From Hyphomicrobiaceae bacterium (GTDB lineage Bacteria; Pseudomonadota; Alphaproteobacteria; Rhizobiales; Hyphomicrobiaceae): 59,813 bases of DNA. Positions 8,358 through 17,151 of this stretch are shown here, in pieces. Position 1 is the stretch's first letter; each line of letters begins with the position of its first letter. The notes below the pieces were generated by a model. That model saw only the letters and a program-made list of their open reading frames with translations, had not been told where the DNA came from and did no database searches. The translations under genes were made by a program, and so were the position numbers. The stretch is taken from contig PKEY01000125.1 of NCBI GenBank assembly GCA_002919265.1, positions 1-59,813 on the forward strand. Reading direction: 5' to 3'.

Positions 8358-9092
8358 ATGGCGCTCCTGAAAGTCCAAGGCCTGACGAAGACGTTCAACG
8401 GTTTTACCGCCATCAAGAACGTCTCGTTCGAAGTGGCGGAGGGGGAAATCCTCGGCCTGATCGGACCGAATGGGTCGGGCAAGAGCACGACCTTCAACTG
8501 CATCGCCGGCATGTACGTGCCAACGGCTGGCAGCATTGTGTTCGATGGACAGGAGATTGCGGGCCTTCCCGCAAACCGGATCTGCCACGCTGGCATTGGC
8601 CGCACCTACCAGATCCCGCGCCCGTTTCATAATCTGACCATTCTCGAAAACGTCGCCCTCTCGGCGTGGTTCGGCCAGAACCGCACCGTCTCTCGGGAGG
8701 AATGCTGGAGGCTTGCAACTGAAGCGTTGGAAATGGTGGGGCTGCCGACGGATCCTAGGCTGACTACTGAAGGTCTCGGAGCCGCTGCGCTCAAAAAGCT
8801 TGAACTGGCCCGCGCGCTCGCCACCCAACCGCGTCTGCTGCTTGCGGATGAGAGCCTAAATGGCCTCGACCACAACGAGATGGAGCAAGCCGCCGAGATG
8901 CTTCAGCGCATCCGGAAAGAGAAAGGCATTACGATCGTCTGGGTTGAGCACATCATGGGCGTGCTCATGCGGGTGGTGGACCGGGTTGTCGTGCTCGACC
9001 ACGGCGAAGTCATTTTCGACGGCAGTCCGGAGGCGGCTCAAAACGACCGGCGCGTCATTGAAGTCTACCTCGGCACCGAGGCGACAGCATGA
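8358..9092 (+). CDS. livG: ABC transporter ATP-binding protein, LivG type
   Basis: Cytoplasmic ATPase subunit of the branched-chain-type importer, 244 residues. Walker A is GPNGSGKST, near residue 40. The LivG family marks RICHAGIGRTYQIPRPF and ENVALSAWFG follow. In the signature region AAALKKLELARALATQPRLLLADESLNGLD the canonical LSGG is not present; A-A-A-L-K-K takes its place, which is common in some LivG relatives. Its last four bases overlap the livF start, so the two ATPases are coupled. It forms a heterodimer with LivF on the LivH-LivM membrane pair. Confidence 0.9.
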   Translation: MALLKVQGLTKTFNGFTAIKNVSFEVAEGEILGLIGPNGSGKSTTFNCIAGMYVPTAGSIVFDGQEIAGLPANRICHAGIGRTYQIPRPFHNLTILENVALSAWFGQNRTVSREECWRLATEALEMVGLPTDPRLTTEGLGAAALKKLELARALATQPRLLLADESLNGLDHNEMEQAAEMLQRIRKEKGITIVWVEHIMGVLMRVVDRVVVLDHGEVIFDGSPEAAQNDRRVIEVYLGTEATA

Positions 9093-9805
9093 GTGGGGCG
9101 ATGCTCGAACTCGAAAACGTCAGCGCCGGTTATGGCCATTTTCAGGCGCTTTTCAACGTTTCAATGCGCGTCGATGCCGGTGAGGCGGTGGCGGTCATCG
9201 GCTCGAACGGCGCCGGCAAGACCACACTACTGCGCGTCATCTCCGGTCTGCTGCCGGCAACCTCCGGCAAAATGACAATGGAGGGCATCGACCTCCGCCG
9301 CACGCCGCCACACAAGATCATCGAAGCCGGCATCGCCCACGTGCCCGAAAATCGTCGGCTCTTCCCGCGCCTGACAGTCGAGGAAAATTTGCGCATGGGC
9401 GCGTACGCCAAATCGGCCCGCGCGCATTTCCAAGAGCGGCTGGACTACGTTTACGGCCTGTTCCCGCGCCTCAAGGAGCGCCGTAACCAGCTCGCCGGTA
9501 CGATGTCCGGTGGCGAGCAGCAGATGTGCGCGATCGGCCGAGCCCTGATGAGCAAGCCGAAGCTCATTCTGCTCGACGAGCCTTCCATGGGTCTCGCGCC
9601 GGTCATCGTAGCCCAGGTGTTCGACCTTGTCCGCCGTATCCGGTCCGAGGGCTATACGGTGCTGATCGTCGAACAGAACGTGGCCCAAGTGCTCAAGGTA
9701 GTGGACCGCGCATATCTCATTGAAGTGGGGCGTGTAGAGAAAAGCGGGTCGGCTGCGGAAATGCTGGCCAGCGACGACATTCGCAAGGCGTACATGGGTA
9801 TCTAA
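9089..9805 (+). CDS. livF: ABC transporter ATP-binding protein, LivF type
   Basis: Second ATPase subunit of the same importer, 238 residues. Walker A GSNGAGKTT, the LivF-type HVPENRRLFPRLTVEENL segment, signature MSGGEQQM, and Walker B LILLDEPSMGLAP are all visible. Begins inside the livG stop codon region (four-base overlap). Followed after 35 bases by livH. Gene order livG-livF-livH-livM differs from the classical livKHMGF order but is common in Alphaproteobacteria. Confidence 0.91.
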   Translation: MSGAMLELENVSAGYGHFQALFNVSMRVDAGEAVAVIGSNGAGKTTLLRVISGLLPATSGKMTMEGIDLRRTPPHKIIEAGIAHVPENRRLFPRLTVEENLRMGAYAKSARAHFQERLDYVYGLFPRLKERRNQLAGTMSGGEQQMCAIGRALMSKPKLILLDEPSMGLAPVIVAQVFDLVRRIRSEGYTVLIVEQNVAQVLKVVDRAYLIEVGRVEKSGSAAEMLASDDIRKAYMGI

Positions 9806-9840
9806 CGAAAAACGTCGCCGGGGAGGGATCGGGAAATCGC

Positions 9841-10713
9841 ATGGATTGCGCGCTCGACATCTTCTTTTTGGAAGCGGTGCTCAATGGCGTGCTGCTGGCG
9901 GGACTGCTCGCGTTGCTTGCGCTCGGCCTCAACCTGGTCTTTGGCGTGATCGACGTGGTCTGGATCTGCTACGCCGAGCTGGTGATGGTCGGCATGTACG
10001 CGATCTTCTATTTCTACAAGATGGTCGGGCTACCGATTCCGTTGGCCATGCTGCTCGGCGTTCTGATCGTCGCGCTGGCCGGGATTATCCTGCACGTTGT
10101 CGTCATCCGCCCGGTTCTCGATACGCCGCCGATCAACCAGCTCCTTGTCACCGGTGGTGTCCTGTTCTTCCTCCAGGCAGCCGCCACAATGGCCTTCGGA
10201 ATCGACTTCCGGAACATCGGCGTGCAGTTCGGGTCCGTGTCCTTCGCGGACATGTATTTCTCCTGGAACCGCATCATCACGTTCGTCGTGGCGCTGGTGA
10301 TCATGTTCTGTCTGTGGCTATTCCTGCGGCGCACGTTCATCGGAACAGCCATTCGCGCCGTCAGCCAGGACCGGCACGTCATGCCGCTGATGGGCGTCGA
10401 CACTCGTCAGGTTTATCTCGTCACCTCAGCGATTGGCGGTGGGCTTGCGGGCCTTGCAGCATCGCTGATGGTGCTGCAGTTCGACATCTATCCGCAAATT
10501 GGCCTGCAATTCGGCCCGCTCGTGTTCATGATCTGCGTGCTGGGGGGACTCGGTAATATGGTGGGCGGCTTTATCGCCGCGTTCATCATCGCGCAGTTCA
10601 TCACCATTGGCGGGTCGTGCTTCGCGACCGAGTGGGGTTACGCCATCGCGTTCCTGTTCTTCATGGTCATGATTTTCCTGCGTCCCCGTGGCTTGTTCGG
10701 GGGCAAGGCATGA
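9841..10713 (+). CDS. livH: ABC transporter membrane permease, LivH type
   Basis: Inner-membrane permease of the branched-chain-type importer, 290 residues with about eight hydrophobic helices. The family signature GLNLVFGVIDVVW lies near the N-terminus, and the cytoplasmic coupling loop contains TAIRAVSQDRHVMPLMGVD, the LivH equivalent of the EAA loop. The C-terminal LRPRGLFG motif is typical. Its TGA overlaps the livM ATG (ATGA junction). Confidence 0.92.
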   Translation: MDCALDIFFLEAVLNGVLLAGLLALLALGLNLVFGVIDVVWICYAELVMVGMYAIFYFYKMVGLPIPLAMLLGVLIVALAGIILHVVVIRPVLDTPPINQLLVTGGVLFFLQAAATMAFGIDFRNIGVQFGSVSFADMYFSWNRIITFVVALVIMFCLWLFLRRTFIGTAIRAVSQDRHVMPLMGVDTRQVYLVTSAIGGGLAGLAASLMVLQFDIYPQIGLQFGPLVFMICVLGGLGNMVGGFIAAFIIAQFITIGGSCFATEWGYAIAFLFFMVMIFLRPRGLFGGKA

Positions 10714-11744
10714 TGAAGGCGCGCATCAATCCCGGCTACGTGATTGGGCTCGCGGCCCTGATCATTTTTCCCTTTGTGGTCACGGCCCTCTTTCCGTCGT
10801 CCGACAAATACTACCTCCATCTCGCCATTCAGATCCTGCTGTGGTCCTTTATCTATACTGGCTGGGCGTTGATGGGGCGGTTCGGGTTGACCTCGCTCGG
10901 CCACGGCGCATTCACGGGCGTTGGCGCGTATGTGACGGTGATGCTGTGGAATTACGCCGGTCTGACGCCGCTGATCGGCATACCGATCGCCGTTATTCTC
11001 GCAGTGGCTCTTGGTCTCGTCGTGGGCTATCCCTGCTTCCGGCAGCGGATCACGGGCCACTACTTTGCCCTACTCACCCTGGCCCTCGCCGAGTTCGTCA
11101 GGCTCTGCATCGTCGGCTTGCGCGAATATACCGGCGGCTCGCTGGGAACGCAGCCGCACCGCTATGGTGATGGCATCTCGCTTTACGCCGTGCAATTCGA
11201 GCCAAACCGCGTTCTCGCCTACTTCGTAGCACTCGCGATCTGGGTGATCGGCCTTTACATCTGGCATCGCGTCGACCGCAGCATGGATCGCTATGCGCTC
11301 GAGGCGGCAAGCCAGGATGAGGATGCGGCGGCTTCAGTCGGCATCGACGTGACGCGAGAAAAGCTGAAGATCACCGCGCTATCCTCCGGCATGTGCGCTT
11401 TCGGGGGCGCGATTTTTGGGCAGTATCAAATGTATATCGGGCCCGATACAGTCGCGGGATTGGGCGTTTCGCTGAGCATCGTTTTCGCGTCGATTGCGGG
11501 CGGCATCTACGTGATGCTGGGCCCGACCTTCGGAGCATTCTTCACACAGATGTTGGCCGAAACCCTTCGCGTGGCAATCCAGGGTTCCGAAACACTGAAA
11601 GGCTTGCTCGGCAGCAGTGCGCTGGCGCTCGATATGGCGATCTACGGAGCGCTGCTGGTCTTCTTCATCATCTACATGCCGAAGGGCATTCTTGGCACCG
11701 CGCTTGAATGGCTTGAGAAGCGCAAGTCCCGATACAGGAGATGA
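10710..11744 (+). CDS. livM: ABC transporter membrane permease, LivM type
   Basis: Second membrane subunit, about 344 residues. I place the start at the ATG overlapping the livH stop at 10710; an open frame extends upstream to 10617 but that part is inside livH. LivM marks are GRFGLTSLGHGAFTGVGAY, the coupling loop ALEAASQDEDAAASVGIDV, and the C-terminal IYMPKGILGT. Several hydrophobic helices run through the protein. Directly followed by the RidA-like gene, which starts three bases after the livM stop, so the import operon includes that enzyme. Confidence 0.92.
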   Translation: MMKARINPGYVIGLAALIIFPFVVTALFPSSDKYYLHLAIQILLWSFIYTGWALMGRFGLTSLGHGAFTGVGAYVTVMLWNYAGLTPLIGIPIAVILAVALGLVVGYPCFRQRITGHYFALLTLALAEFVRLCIVGLREYTGGSLGTQPHRYGDGISLYAVQFEPNRVLAYFVALAIWVIGLYIWHRVDRSMDRYALEAASQDEDAAASVGIDVTREKLKITALSSGMCAFGGAIFGQYQMYIGPDTVAGLGVSLSIVFASIAGGIYVMLGPTFGAFFTQMLAETLRVAIQGSETLKGLLGSSALALDMAIYGALLVFFIIYMPKGILGTALEWLEKRKSRYRR

Positions 11745-11746
11745 TC

Positions 11747-12502
11747 GTGAGTAACACGGCCGAATTTTTTAAAGGCGGCTACCGCTATATTCCGGGCGTC
11801 TTTCAGTATTCCGCAGGCGTTGCCGCCCTTCCCGGCTTTGAAATCGTGCACGCGCGATTCAAGAAGCCGGTGCCATTGAAGGATGGCTTTAAGCGGATTG
11901 CTGACCATCTCTCATCCATCGGTCGGCCGCTGACTGCCTTTTGCGCCTGCGAATTGCGATCGCCCGCGCCGTTCACAGAAGCTGGCTTTCGCGCGTTCAA
12001 CGAGGTTTATGTCGGGACGCTTTCCGAATGGGGCATTTTCAAAGACGGAAAAAACCCGGTTGCGCGCTCAAACGTCTGCCCTGAAATCGCGCCGCCGCCC
12101 GAGCCTTCCTTTTATGCGTTCGCATATACCGTTCCGGCGTCAAACAATGCACCACCTTCTGCCGTCATCGCGGGAAGCGGCGAAGTGCCGGAAGGCAAGC
12201 AGAACTACCGAGACCACATTATCCGGCTCGGCGATATTTCACCTGACGGTCTCCGGGAGAAAGCGCGGTGGGTACTCGGCGAGATGGAGCGCCGGTTAGC
12301 CGCGCTCGGCATGACCTGGACCGACGTCACCAGCACTCAGGTGTACACGGTTCACAACCTCTGTCCATTTCTCGCCGATGAAATCGTCGCCCGCGGCGCA
12401 GCAAAGGACGGTCTCATTTGGCATTACTGCCGACCACCAATCGTCGACATCGAGTACGAGATGGACTGCCGGTCCGTAGCCCGAGAGTTTGTGATCGACT
12501 GA
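11747..12502 (+). CDS. RidA/YjgF-fold protein, possible aminomuconate-type deaminase
   Basis: About 251 residues. The GTG at 11747 has an AGGAG six bases upstream, so I prefer it to the ATG at 11741, which sits directly on that ribosome site. The C-terminal half looks like a RidA (YjgF/YER057c) domain: the GDISPDGLREKARWVLGEME and TSTQVYTVHNL stretches match its helix and following strand. The N-terminal half (FFKGGYRYIPGVFQ, ACELRSPAPFTEAGF) appears to be a second, diverged copy. It resembles proteins annotated as 2-amino-5-chloromuconate deaminase, a recollection I hold weakly. Co-transcription with a Liv-type importer suggests it acts on an imported amino compound. Function beyond the fold is uncertain. 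Confidence 0.6.
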   Translation: MSNTAEFFKGGYRYIPGVFQYSAGVAALPGFEIVHARFKKPVPLKDGFKRIADHLSSIGRPLTAFCACELRSPAPFTEAGFRAFNEVYVGTLSEWGIFKDGKNPVARSNVCPEIAPPPEPSFYAFAYTVPASNNAPPSAVIAGSGEVPEGKQNYRDHIIRLGDISPDGLREKARWVLGEMERRLAALGMTWTDVTSTQVYTVHNLCPFLADEIVARGAAKDGLIWHYCRPPIVDIEYEMDCRSVAREFVID

Positions 12503-12521
12503 AAGTAAAGGCTCACCCCCA

Positions 12522-12541
12522 CCGTGGCTGATTCACCACGG
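12522..12541 (+). terminator. Stem-loop after the liv operon
   Basis: CCGTGG at 12522-12527 pairs with CCACGG at 12536-12541 across an 8-base loop, about 20 bases after the RidA-like stop. No T-run follows, so at most a weak or Rho-assisted end of the liv operon. Confidence 0.25.
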
Positions 12542-12649
12542 CACGTGAACAACGCTCAATACTGACTAACTTTGGCCTTCACAGCCGTTCACTTTCTTCT
12601 CCGTGTGGCGATTCGGGGCCAAGGCGTTCGCACTCGAGGGGACGAACCT

Positions 12650-13210
12650 ATGCGCATCATCCGGCATGTGAAGTTGTTCACATTCGCGTTCCTGGCGGTA
12701 TTGGCCATTGTCGGAACAGCTCCGAAGGCCAATGCGTGGTCGGCAGCGGAAATCGACGTTGCCGTCCAGGATACGCTCGAGGAGTTCTTCTACCAGGTTC
12801 CCGGCGCGCGGAAGCTGGTCTCCAAATCTGCAGCAGTCCTCGTGTTCCCGACCGTCTATAAGGCCGGGTTCGGAATCGGCGGGGAATACGGGGAAGGTGC
12901 GCTGATCACTCGAAACAGGACCATCGACTATTACAATCTCGTGTCAGCGTCATTCGGCTTTCAGCTTGGCGCCCAGGCCCGCTCGATCGTTATCGTATTC
13001 ATGACGCCAGAGGCACTGGCCAGCTTCAGGCGGGTCGATGGATGGAAAGTCGGGGTCGACGGATCAGTTGCGCTGATCAACGTCGGGGCCGGTGCATCGA
13101 TCGATACCACTCGGATTAGAAGCCCCATCGTCGGCTTCATCTTCGACAACAAGGGGCTGATGTATAACCTGACCCTCGAGGGCTCGAAGATCAGCCGCAT
13201 CCACCGCTGA
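12650..13210 (+). CDS. SYLF-domain (YSC84-like) lipid-binding protein, exported
   Basis: About 186 residues from the ATG at 12650, which follows a GAGGGG ribosome site by eight bases; the upstream part of the open frame to 12572 is probably untranslated. An N-terminal signal segment ends A-N-A near residue 25. The rest is a SYLF domain: AAVLVFPTVYKAGFGIGGEYGEGALI is the classical core (shown here in part), followed by ASFGFQLGAQARSIVIVF and VGAGASIDTTRI. Eukaryotic members bind phosphoinositides; bacterial members are exported and of unknown role. It stands alone, with its own promoter region. Confidence 0.85.
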   Translation: MRIIRHVKLFTFAFLAVLAIVGTAPKANAWSAAEIDVAVQDTLEEFFYQVPGARKLVSKSAAVLVFPTVYKAGFGIGGEYGEGALITRNRTIDYYNLVSASFGFQLGAQARSIVIVFMTPEALASFRRVDGWKVGVDGSVALINVGAGASIDTTRIRSPIVGFIFDNKGLMYNLTLEGSKISRIHR

Positions 13211-13218
13211 TGCGGCTC

Positions 13219-13335
13219 TTACGACACGACAGCGGCAAGAGCTGCGGCCAAACCAACGCTCATCGCCAGCACCGTTCCCACGAGGCACGCGATGACCAGG
13301 ATCTCGCGCACTTCACGCAACAAAGTGGCCCACAT
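13219..13335 (-). CDS. Putative 38-residue single-pass membrane protein
   Basis: A short open frame from ATG at 13335 with a G-rich stretch seven bases upstream. It encodes a charged N-terminus (LLREVRE) and then one long hydrophobic helix of about 28 residues (ILVIACLVGTVLAM and SVGLAAALAAVV). The composition is what real small membrane proteins show, and the gap between the convergent neighbours has no other gene. The charged-then-hydrophobic layout supports coding, but no family is recognised. Confidence 0.35.
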   Translation of the reverse strand: MWATLLREVREILVIACLVGTVLAMSVGLAAALAAVVS

Positions 13336-13424
13336 TGACACCCCCGAACTTGTTGCGGAGCGGTAGCTCTGCCCTATCGCTCCGGTGCCGTTCAAATTGC
13401 ATCGGCAGCGATGAACAAAAGCTG

Positions 13425-13442
13425 AATTCGCCAATGCGAATT
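13425..13442. promoter_or_regulatory. Perfect 18-base palindrome, operator-like
   Basis: AATTCGC (13425-13431), spacer CAAT, GCGAATT (13436-13442). It sits in a 440-base region between the SYLF gene and the CoA-transferase gene, 90 bases upstream of the putative small membrane gene on the minus strand and 210 bases upstream of the CoA-transferase. A second stem (GGAGCG/CGCTCC, 13357-13383) lies beside it. Symmetry and AT-rich arms suit a dimeric regulator; no regulator gene is adjacent. The rest of the gap shows nothing else I recognise. Confidence 0.3.
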
Positions 13443-13651
13443 GCTGCGAGCATACATCGATTCTTGCACGCGCTTTCGAGCGGACCTGTGGAGACCTGAA
13501 TTTCGTCGTTAGGTCGCTGCGTAGGCCCGCTGCTTGACTCCCTCTGGCACCCGCGGAATGAGTACGGCCAACTAACCTGCCGAAGGGCAAGCCGTTTTTG
13601 GAATGAGCGATTGGGCTGGCACTTCACGACACCGGCCTAGAGGGATTGTCG

Positions 13652-14878
13652 ATGTCCGCTGCACCTGCTTCCGAGGCCGCACTGCCGCTCGCCGGCATTC
13701 GCGTGCTCGATTTCGGTCACACCGTCATGGGCCCAAGTTGCGGCCTCGTGCTCGCCGACCTCGGCGCTGATGTGATCCGTGTTGAACCGCCCGGTGGTGA
13801 CCGCACGCGGCGGCTGTGGAACTTTGCGGCCGGTTTTTTCGGCTATTTCAACCGCAACAAGCGTAGCATCTGCATCGACCTCAAGCATCCCGAGGGGCGC
13901 GAACTCATCCGCCGTCTCATCACCAAGGCCGACGTGCTGGTCGAGAACTTTGCACCCGGCGTCATGGACCGGCTCGGCATCGGCTGGGAGGATGCTCACA
14001 CCCTCAACCCGCGCCTTATCTACTGTGCTCTAAAAGGCTATCTCTCCGGTCCATACGAGAACCTGCCTGCGCTCGACGAAGTGGTGCAGATGCAGGCCGG
14101 CCTCGCCTACATGACCGGCCCACCGGGGCGGCCGCTGCGGGCGGGTGCGTCCGTGATCGACCTGTTTGGCGGTGTGTTCGGCGCAGTTGGTATCCTCGCG
14201 GCGCTACGCGAGCGTGATCAAACCGGCAAAGGCAAGCTGGTCCGCAGCTCCCTGTTCGAGTCGACGGCCTTCCTCGTCGGTCAGCACATGGCAGCATCCG
14301 CGCTTCTCGGCGAGCCGCTACCGCCGATGCCTGCGCGGGATGGCGGTGCTTGGTGCGTTTATGACGTTTTCCAGACGGCAGACGGGCCTGTGTTCATCGC
14401 TGTCACCAGCGATGCTCATTGGGAACGTTTCTGCGCTGCATTTCCGATCGACGACCTGCGCGACGACCCGGCTCTCGCCACGCACGATGATCGCGTGAAA
14501 AACAGGCCCAAGATTATCAAGCGCCTGACGGAGCTGTTCGCCACCATGCCTTCCGCCGAAATTCTGCGCCGCTGCCACCAAGAAGCGCTCATACCGGCAG
14601 CACCGGTTTCGCGGCCGGATCAGCTTTTCGATGATCCGCACTTGAACACGGCCGGGGGCCTCATCGAAGTTGCTCTTTCGGAAAAGGTTCGTGCCAAGCT
14701 GCCCGCGCTCCCGCTTGAGCTCGACGGCAAGCGCCTCGGCCTGCGGATGCAGCCACCTGCAGCGGGCGCGGACACGCGTGCGGTTCTGACGGAAGCCGGT
14801 CTGAGCGAGGCTGAAATCGCGCGGCTCGCCGATGCCGGCGTCATCGACCTTGGCACCACGCAGCAGACAACAGCCTAG
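13652..14878 (+). CDS. CaiB/BaiF family (class III) CoA-transferase
   Basis: Transfers CoA between carboxylic acids through an aspartyl-CoA type intermediate. About 408 residues from the ATG at 13652, with AGAGGGA upstream; a TTG six bases earlier is less likely. Family motifs: GIRVLDFGHTVMGPSCG at the start, LADLGADVIRVEPPGGD, NRNKRSICIDLKHPEG, ADVLVENFAPGVMDRLG, and the GASVIDLFGGVFGAVGILAA segment (with D in the usual catalytic neighbourhood). Length is standard. No partner acyl-CoA enzyme is adjacent, so the substrate pair cannot be told. Confidence 0.9.
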   Translation: MSAAPASEAALPLAGIRVLDFGHTVMGPSCGLVLADLGADVIRVEPPGGDRTRRLWNFAAGFFGYFNRNKRSICIDLKHPEGRELIRRLITKADVLVENFAPGVMDRLGIGWEDAHTLNPRLIYCALKGYLSGPYENLPALDEVVQMQAGLAYMTGPPGRPLRAGASVIDLFGGVFGAVGILAALRERDQTGKGKLVRSSLFESTAFLVGQHMAASALLGEPLPPMPARDGGAWCVYDVFQTADGPVFIAVTSDAHWERFCAAFPIDDLRDDPALATHDDRVKNRPKIIKRLTELFATMPSAEILRRCHQEALIPAAPVSRPDQLFDDPHLNTAGGLIEVALSEKVRAKLPALPLELDGKRLGLRMQPPAAGADTRAVLTEAGLSEAEIARLADAGVIDLGTTQQTTA

Positions 14879-14912
14879 GATAAGGGCAGCCGTTTTCGTT
14901 GGTCCACCGCGC

Positions 14913-15392
14913 TCACTGGCTTGTCGGGCGAAGTGCGGCTGGCGGAGAATAGCCACAACGGTCCGGCTTGATGTCGATAAGAGGCGTGCCGTCGAGGCAA
15001 TCGAGACCGCGTACGAGGACAGCATCCGGCTCCACGGCGATGACCGTCACAAGCGCCGAACCTATGGGATTGGGCCGCAAAGGAGACCGTAACGCGAAGA
15101 CCCCAGTGGCGCGTCCATCTGCTTTCGGGCTTTGCTGCACAAGATCGCGACGCGCGAGATGCAGCCAGTAAAGCACCTCGATGCGCTCGTATTTCTCCAA
15201 CCCCTTAAGCCCCGGCCGATAAGGCTCGTCGATCTCGATCCGGCAAATGGGACCGTCCGGCGAGCCCTGTCTGGGGCAATCGTCCCGCGTTTTAAAGGGC
15301 GTGCGAATGCGCCCGATGAAGACGAGGCGGGCATCGGTGCGATCTGGCAGCGGCACCTCGAGCTCGCCGATGCGTGTTGCGTCGTGATCCAC
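14913..15392 (-). CDS. trmO: tRNA (N6-threonylcarbamoyladenosine(37)-N6)-methyltransferase TrmO
   Basis: Methylates t6A37 in tRNA using S-adenosylmethionine. The 159-residue protein starts at GTG 15392. The TsaA/TrmO beta-barrel fold is recognised by FIGRIRTPFKTRDDCPRQG, IEVLYWLH, the highly conserved SPLRPNPIG segment and GLDCLDGTPLIDIKPD. It is the single-domain form, without the C-terminal extension of the E. coli protein. It converges on the CoA-transferase gene with 34 bases between. Confidence 0.88.
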   Translation of the reverse strand: MDHDATRIGELEVPLPDRTDARLVFIGRIRTPFKTRDDCPRQGSPDGPICRIEIDEPYRPGLKGLEKYERIEVLYWLHLARRDLVQQSPKADGRATGVFALRSPLRPNPIGSALVTVIAVEPDAVLVRGLDCLDGTPLIDIKPDRCGYSPPAALRPTSQ

Positions 15393-15496
15393 GGCTTCAC
15401 TCCCTGCTCGCCGCGAGCATGCCGAGGATATAGAGCCGAGGAAATAGAGAGAAGCGGCGATCGTGAAATCGTTGCGCGCAAAATTGAGTACGCAGC

Positions 15497-16156
15497 TTAC
15501 TTACAGACCCGCCCGTTCATGCGGCGCGCCAGATCGAGGTGAAAGTGATCTCGATGAAGCCGGTCATAGTCCGGGCCTAGCACAGTCGTGAACTCCGAGC
15601 AGGCGCCGCGGTGTACAGTGCGCAAAAACGCTTGCTCTCGCGGATTGCCCCACCAGCCGGATTTCACGTCGATCTTGCGCCCGTCAGCGAGCACAAAGCC
15701 GGAAACGTCGAGCGCGTTGGCGTGCCCGTGCTCAGAAAGCTTGGAGCCCCACTGATTATTCATGGGCCGGCAACCGTAGGAGGCCGCCACCTTCACCTCG
15801 ACGACCGGTACACCGAAATACCGCTCCGCAGCAGGCTCGACGACATTCTCAATCCAGCGTTCGACAGCAGGGATCATCGGACAACGAAGCATTGCGGGCG
15901 GGTTCAACCCGACGCGTCCGCTCCGGGTCGCTGACATTGAAAAAGGCTGCAGAGCCCCACAAACGTTCGGGCCACCAAGCGATGCGCGAGCTTGCAGGAA
16001 AGGCGAGCGTTGTACATAGCCCGCCGCAAGGCAGGCTCGCTCTTCTTCTGCGCGCCAAGGCTCCTCCTTGGCGATGAAATAGGGAGTGCGGCTGCATCCC
16101 CAGGCAAGCAGGCAGCCGACGGCAATCAACGCGCCAATTACGCAACTTCGGAACAT
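15497..16156 (-). CDS. Extensin-like C-terminal domain protein, probable lipoprotein or exported
   Basis: 219 residues. A hydrophobic N-terminal segment ends in LLAWGC, a loose lipobox, so the protein may be lipid-anchored; plain export is the alternative. The C-terminal two thirds match the bacterial extensin-like domain (PF06904): VEVKVAASYGCRPMNN, SEHGHANALDVSGF and the HRDHFHLDL end. The paired histidine/aspartate motifs resemble LAS-type (MepA/VanX) zinc peptidases, so a role on peptidoglycan is plausible but unproven. It is adjacent to trmO on the same strand with 104 bases between. Confidence 0.8.
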   Translation of the reverse strand: MFRSCVIGALIAVGCLLAWGCSRTPYFIAKEEPWRAEEERACLAAGYVQRSPFLQARASLGGPNVCGALQPFSMSATRSGRVGLNPPAMLRCPMIPAVERWIENVVEPAAERYFGVPVVEVKVAASYGCRPMNNQWGSKLSEHGHANALDVSGFVLADGRKIDVKSGWWGNPREQAFLRTVHRGACSEFTTVLGPDYDRLHRDHFHLDLARRMNGRVCK

Positions 16157-16260
16157 GCGCTGGAAACTAGGTGAAGGACGGTTAATGAAGGGTCACCAGC
16201 GCAATCAAACTGGCACTGCCGTTGGCCGGTTTGGCGACTGAATTGAGTCGGAGAAAAGGT

Positions 16261-17082
16261 TTAGTTGCGGATACGCTCGTCCATGTACCGCCGCCAAAGT
16301 TGCTCGCCGATCAAACAGTTTGTCTTCTCGTCCTCGTTGACGAACTGGACCGGAATGAGCTGAGGGGGCGGCGGCAGGGCGGAGATCTCGAGAAGGAGCT
16401 TCTGGCGTGTCGCCGTCGCAAATTCGGATTTATCGCGGATAGGAATCATGAACGATCCAGGCCCGCCGATGACGCAGTCCGCGTAGTAACGGTCGAGATA
16501 GCTGATGTCGAACAGGCTTGACTGGCTTGGCCTTATGAAAATGGGCAGGCCGTTGATCACAATTCCCTTGTTGACCAGCTCGTCGCGGATGGGCGTGACC
16601 GGCGGCCCCGAATTGTTCGGCCCATCGCCCGAAATGTCGATCACCCGGCGAAAACCCCGATAAGGATTGCTCTCGAGCAATTTGCCAGCGTACTCCAGCG
16701 CCGACGAGATGGAGGTCATCCGTTTCCGCGAGATCGGGGCCTCTTCCAGTTTTCGCGCAACGGCTTCGGCGGTTTCCTCGCCGTCGATGATGGTCCAGTG
16801 CAGCACCGTCTCCTGAGAGTATGGCCCCGCCCACTCCATGTAGCTGATGGCAATGCGTCCGTGATGGCCAGCCTTGATGGCGGCGATGACCTGCGGGTCT
16901 CTCAGAGCAGCGACATAGCCGTCCCTCTGCAGCCGCTGCTCTTCAAAATCCATGGAAAGGGAGACGTCGACGGCGAGGACAAGCTCGAGGTCGACAACCG
17001 TGTCGGACCGTGCAGCCGAGGCAGCTGACAGCGCGAGCATAAGCGCGACGCAGGCCGCGCCGAAACGCGAAAACCACAGCAT
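16261..17082 (-). CDS. DUF1194 von Willebrand factor A-type exported protein
   Basis: 273 residues with a signal peptide (hydrophobic stretch ending around residue 25). The vWA fold is clear: a MIDAS metal site D39-V-S41-L-S43 in VLAVDVSLSMDF, then GRIAISYMEWAG, and the RVIDISGDGPNNSG segment. The C-terminal DRYYADCVIGGPGSFMIP is characteristic of DUF1194, a family found mainly in Alphaproteobacteria. Function unknown; vWA domains usually mediate protein contacts. Neighbours give no clue. Confidence 0.85.
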   Translation of the reverse strand: MLWFSRFGAACVALMLALSAASAARSDTVVDLELVLAVDVSLSMDFEEQRLQRDGYVAALRDPQVIAAIKAGHHGRIAISYMEWAGPYSQETVLHWTIIDGEETAEAVARKLEEAPISRKRMTSISSALEYAGKLLESNPYRGFRRVIDISGDGPNNSGPPVTPIRDELVNKGIVINGLPIFIRPSQSSLFDISYLDRYYADCVIGGPGSFMIPIRDKSEFATATRQKLLLEISALPPPPQLIPVQFVNEDEKTNCLIGEQLWRRYMDERIRN

Positions 17083-17151
17083 GCCTCATCACATCTCACG
17101 GCGCGCTGAAGTTGCAAGAGGCTCGCTTTCTCGCTCAAGAGAATGTGAAGT

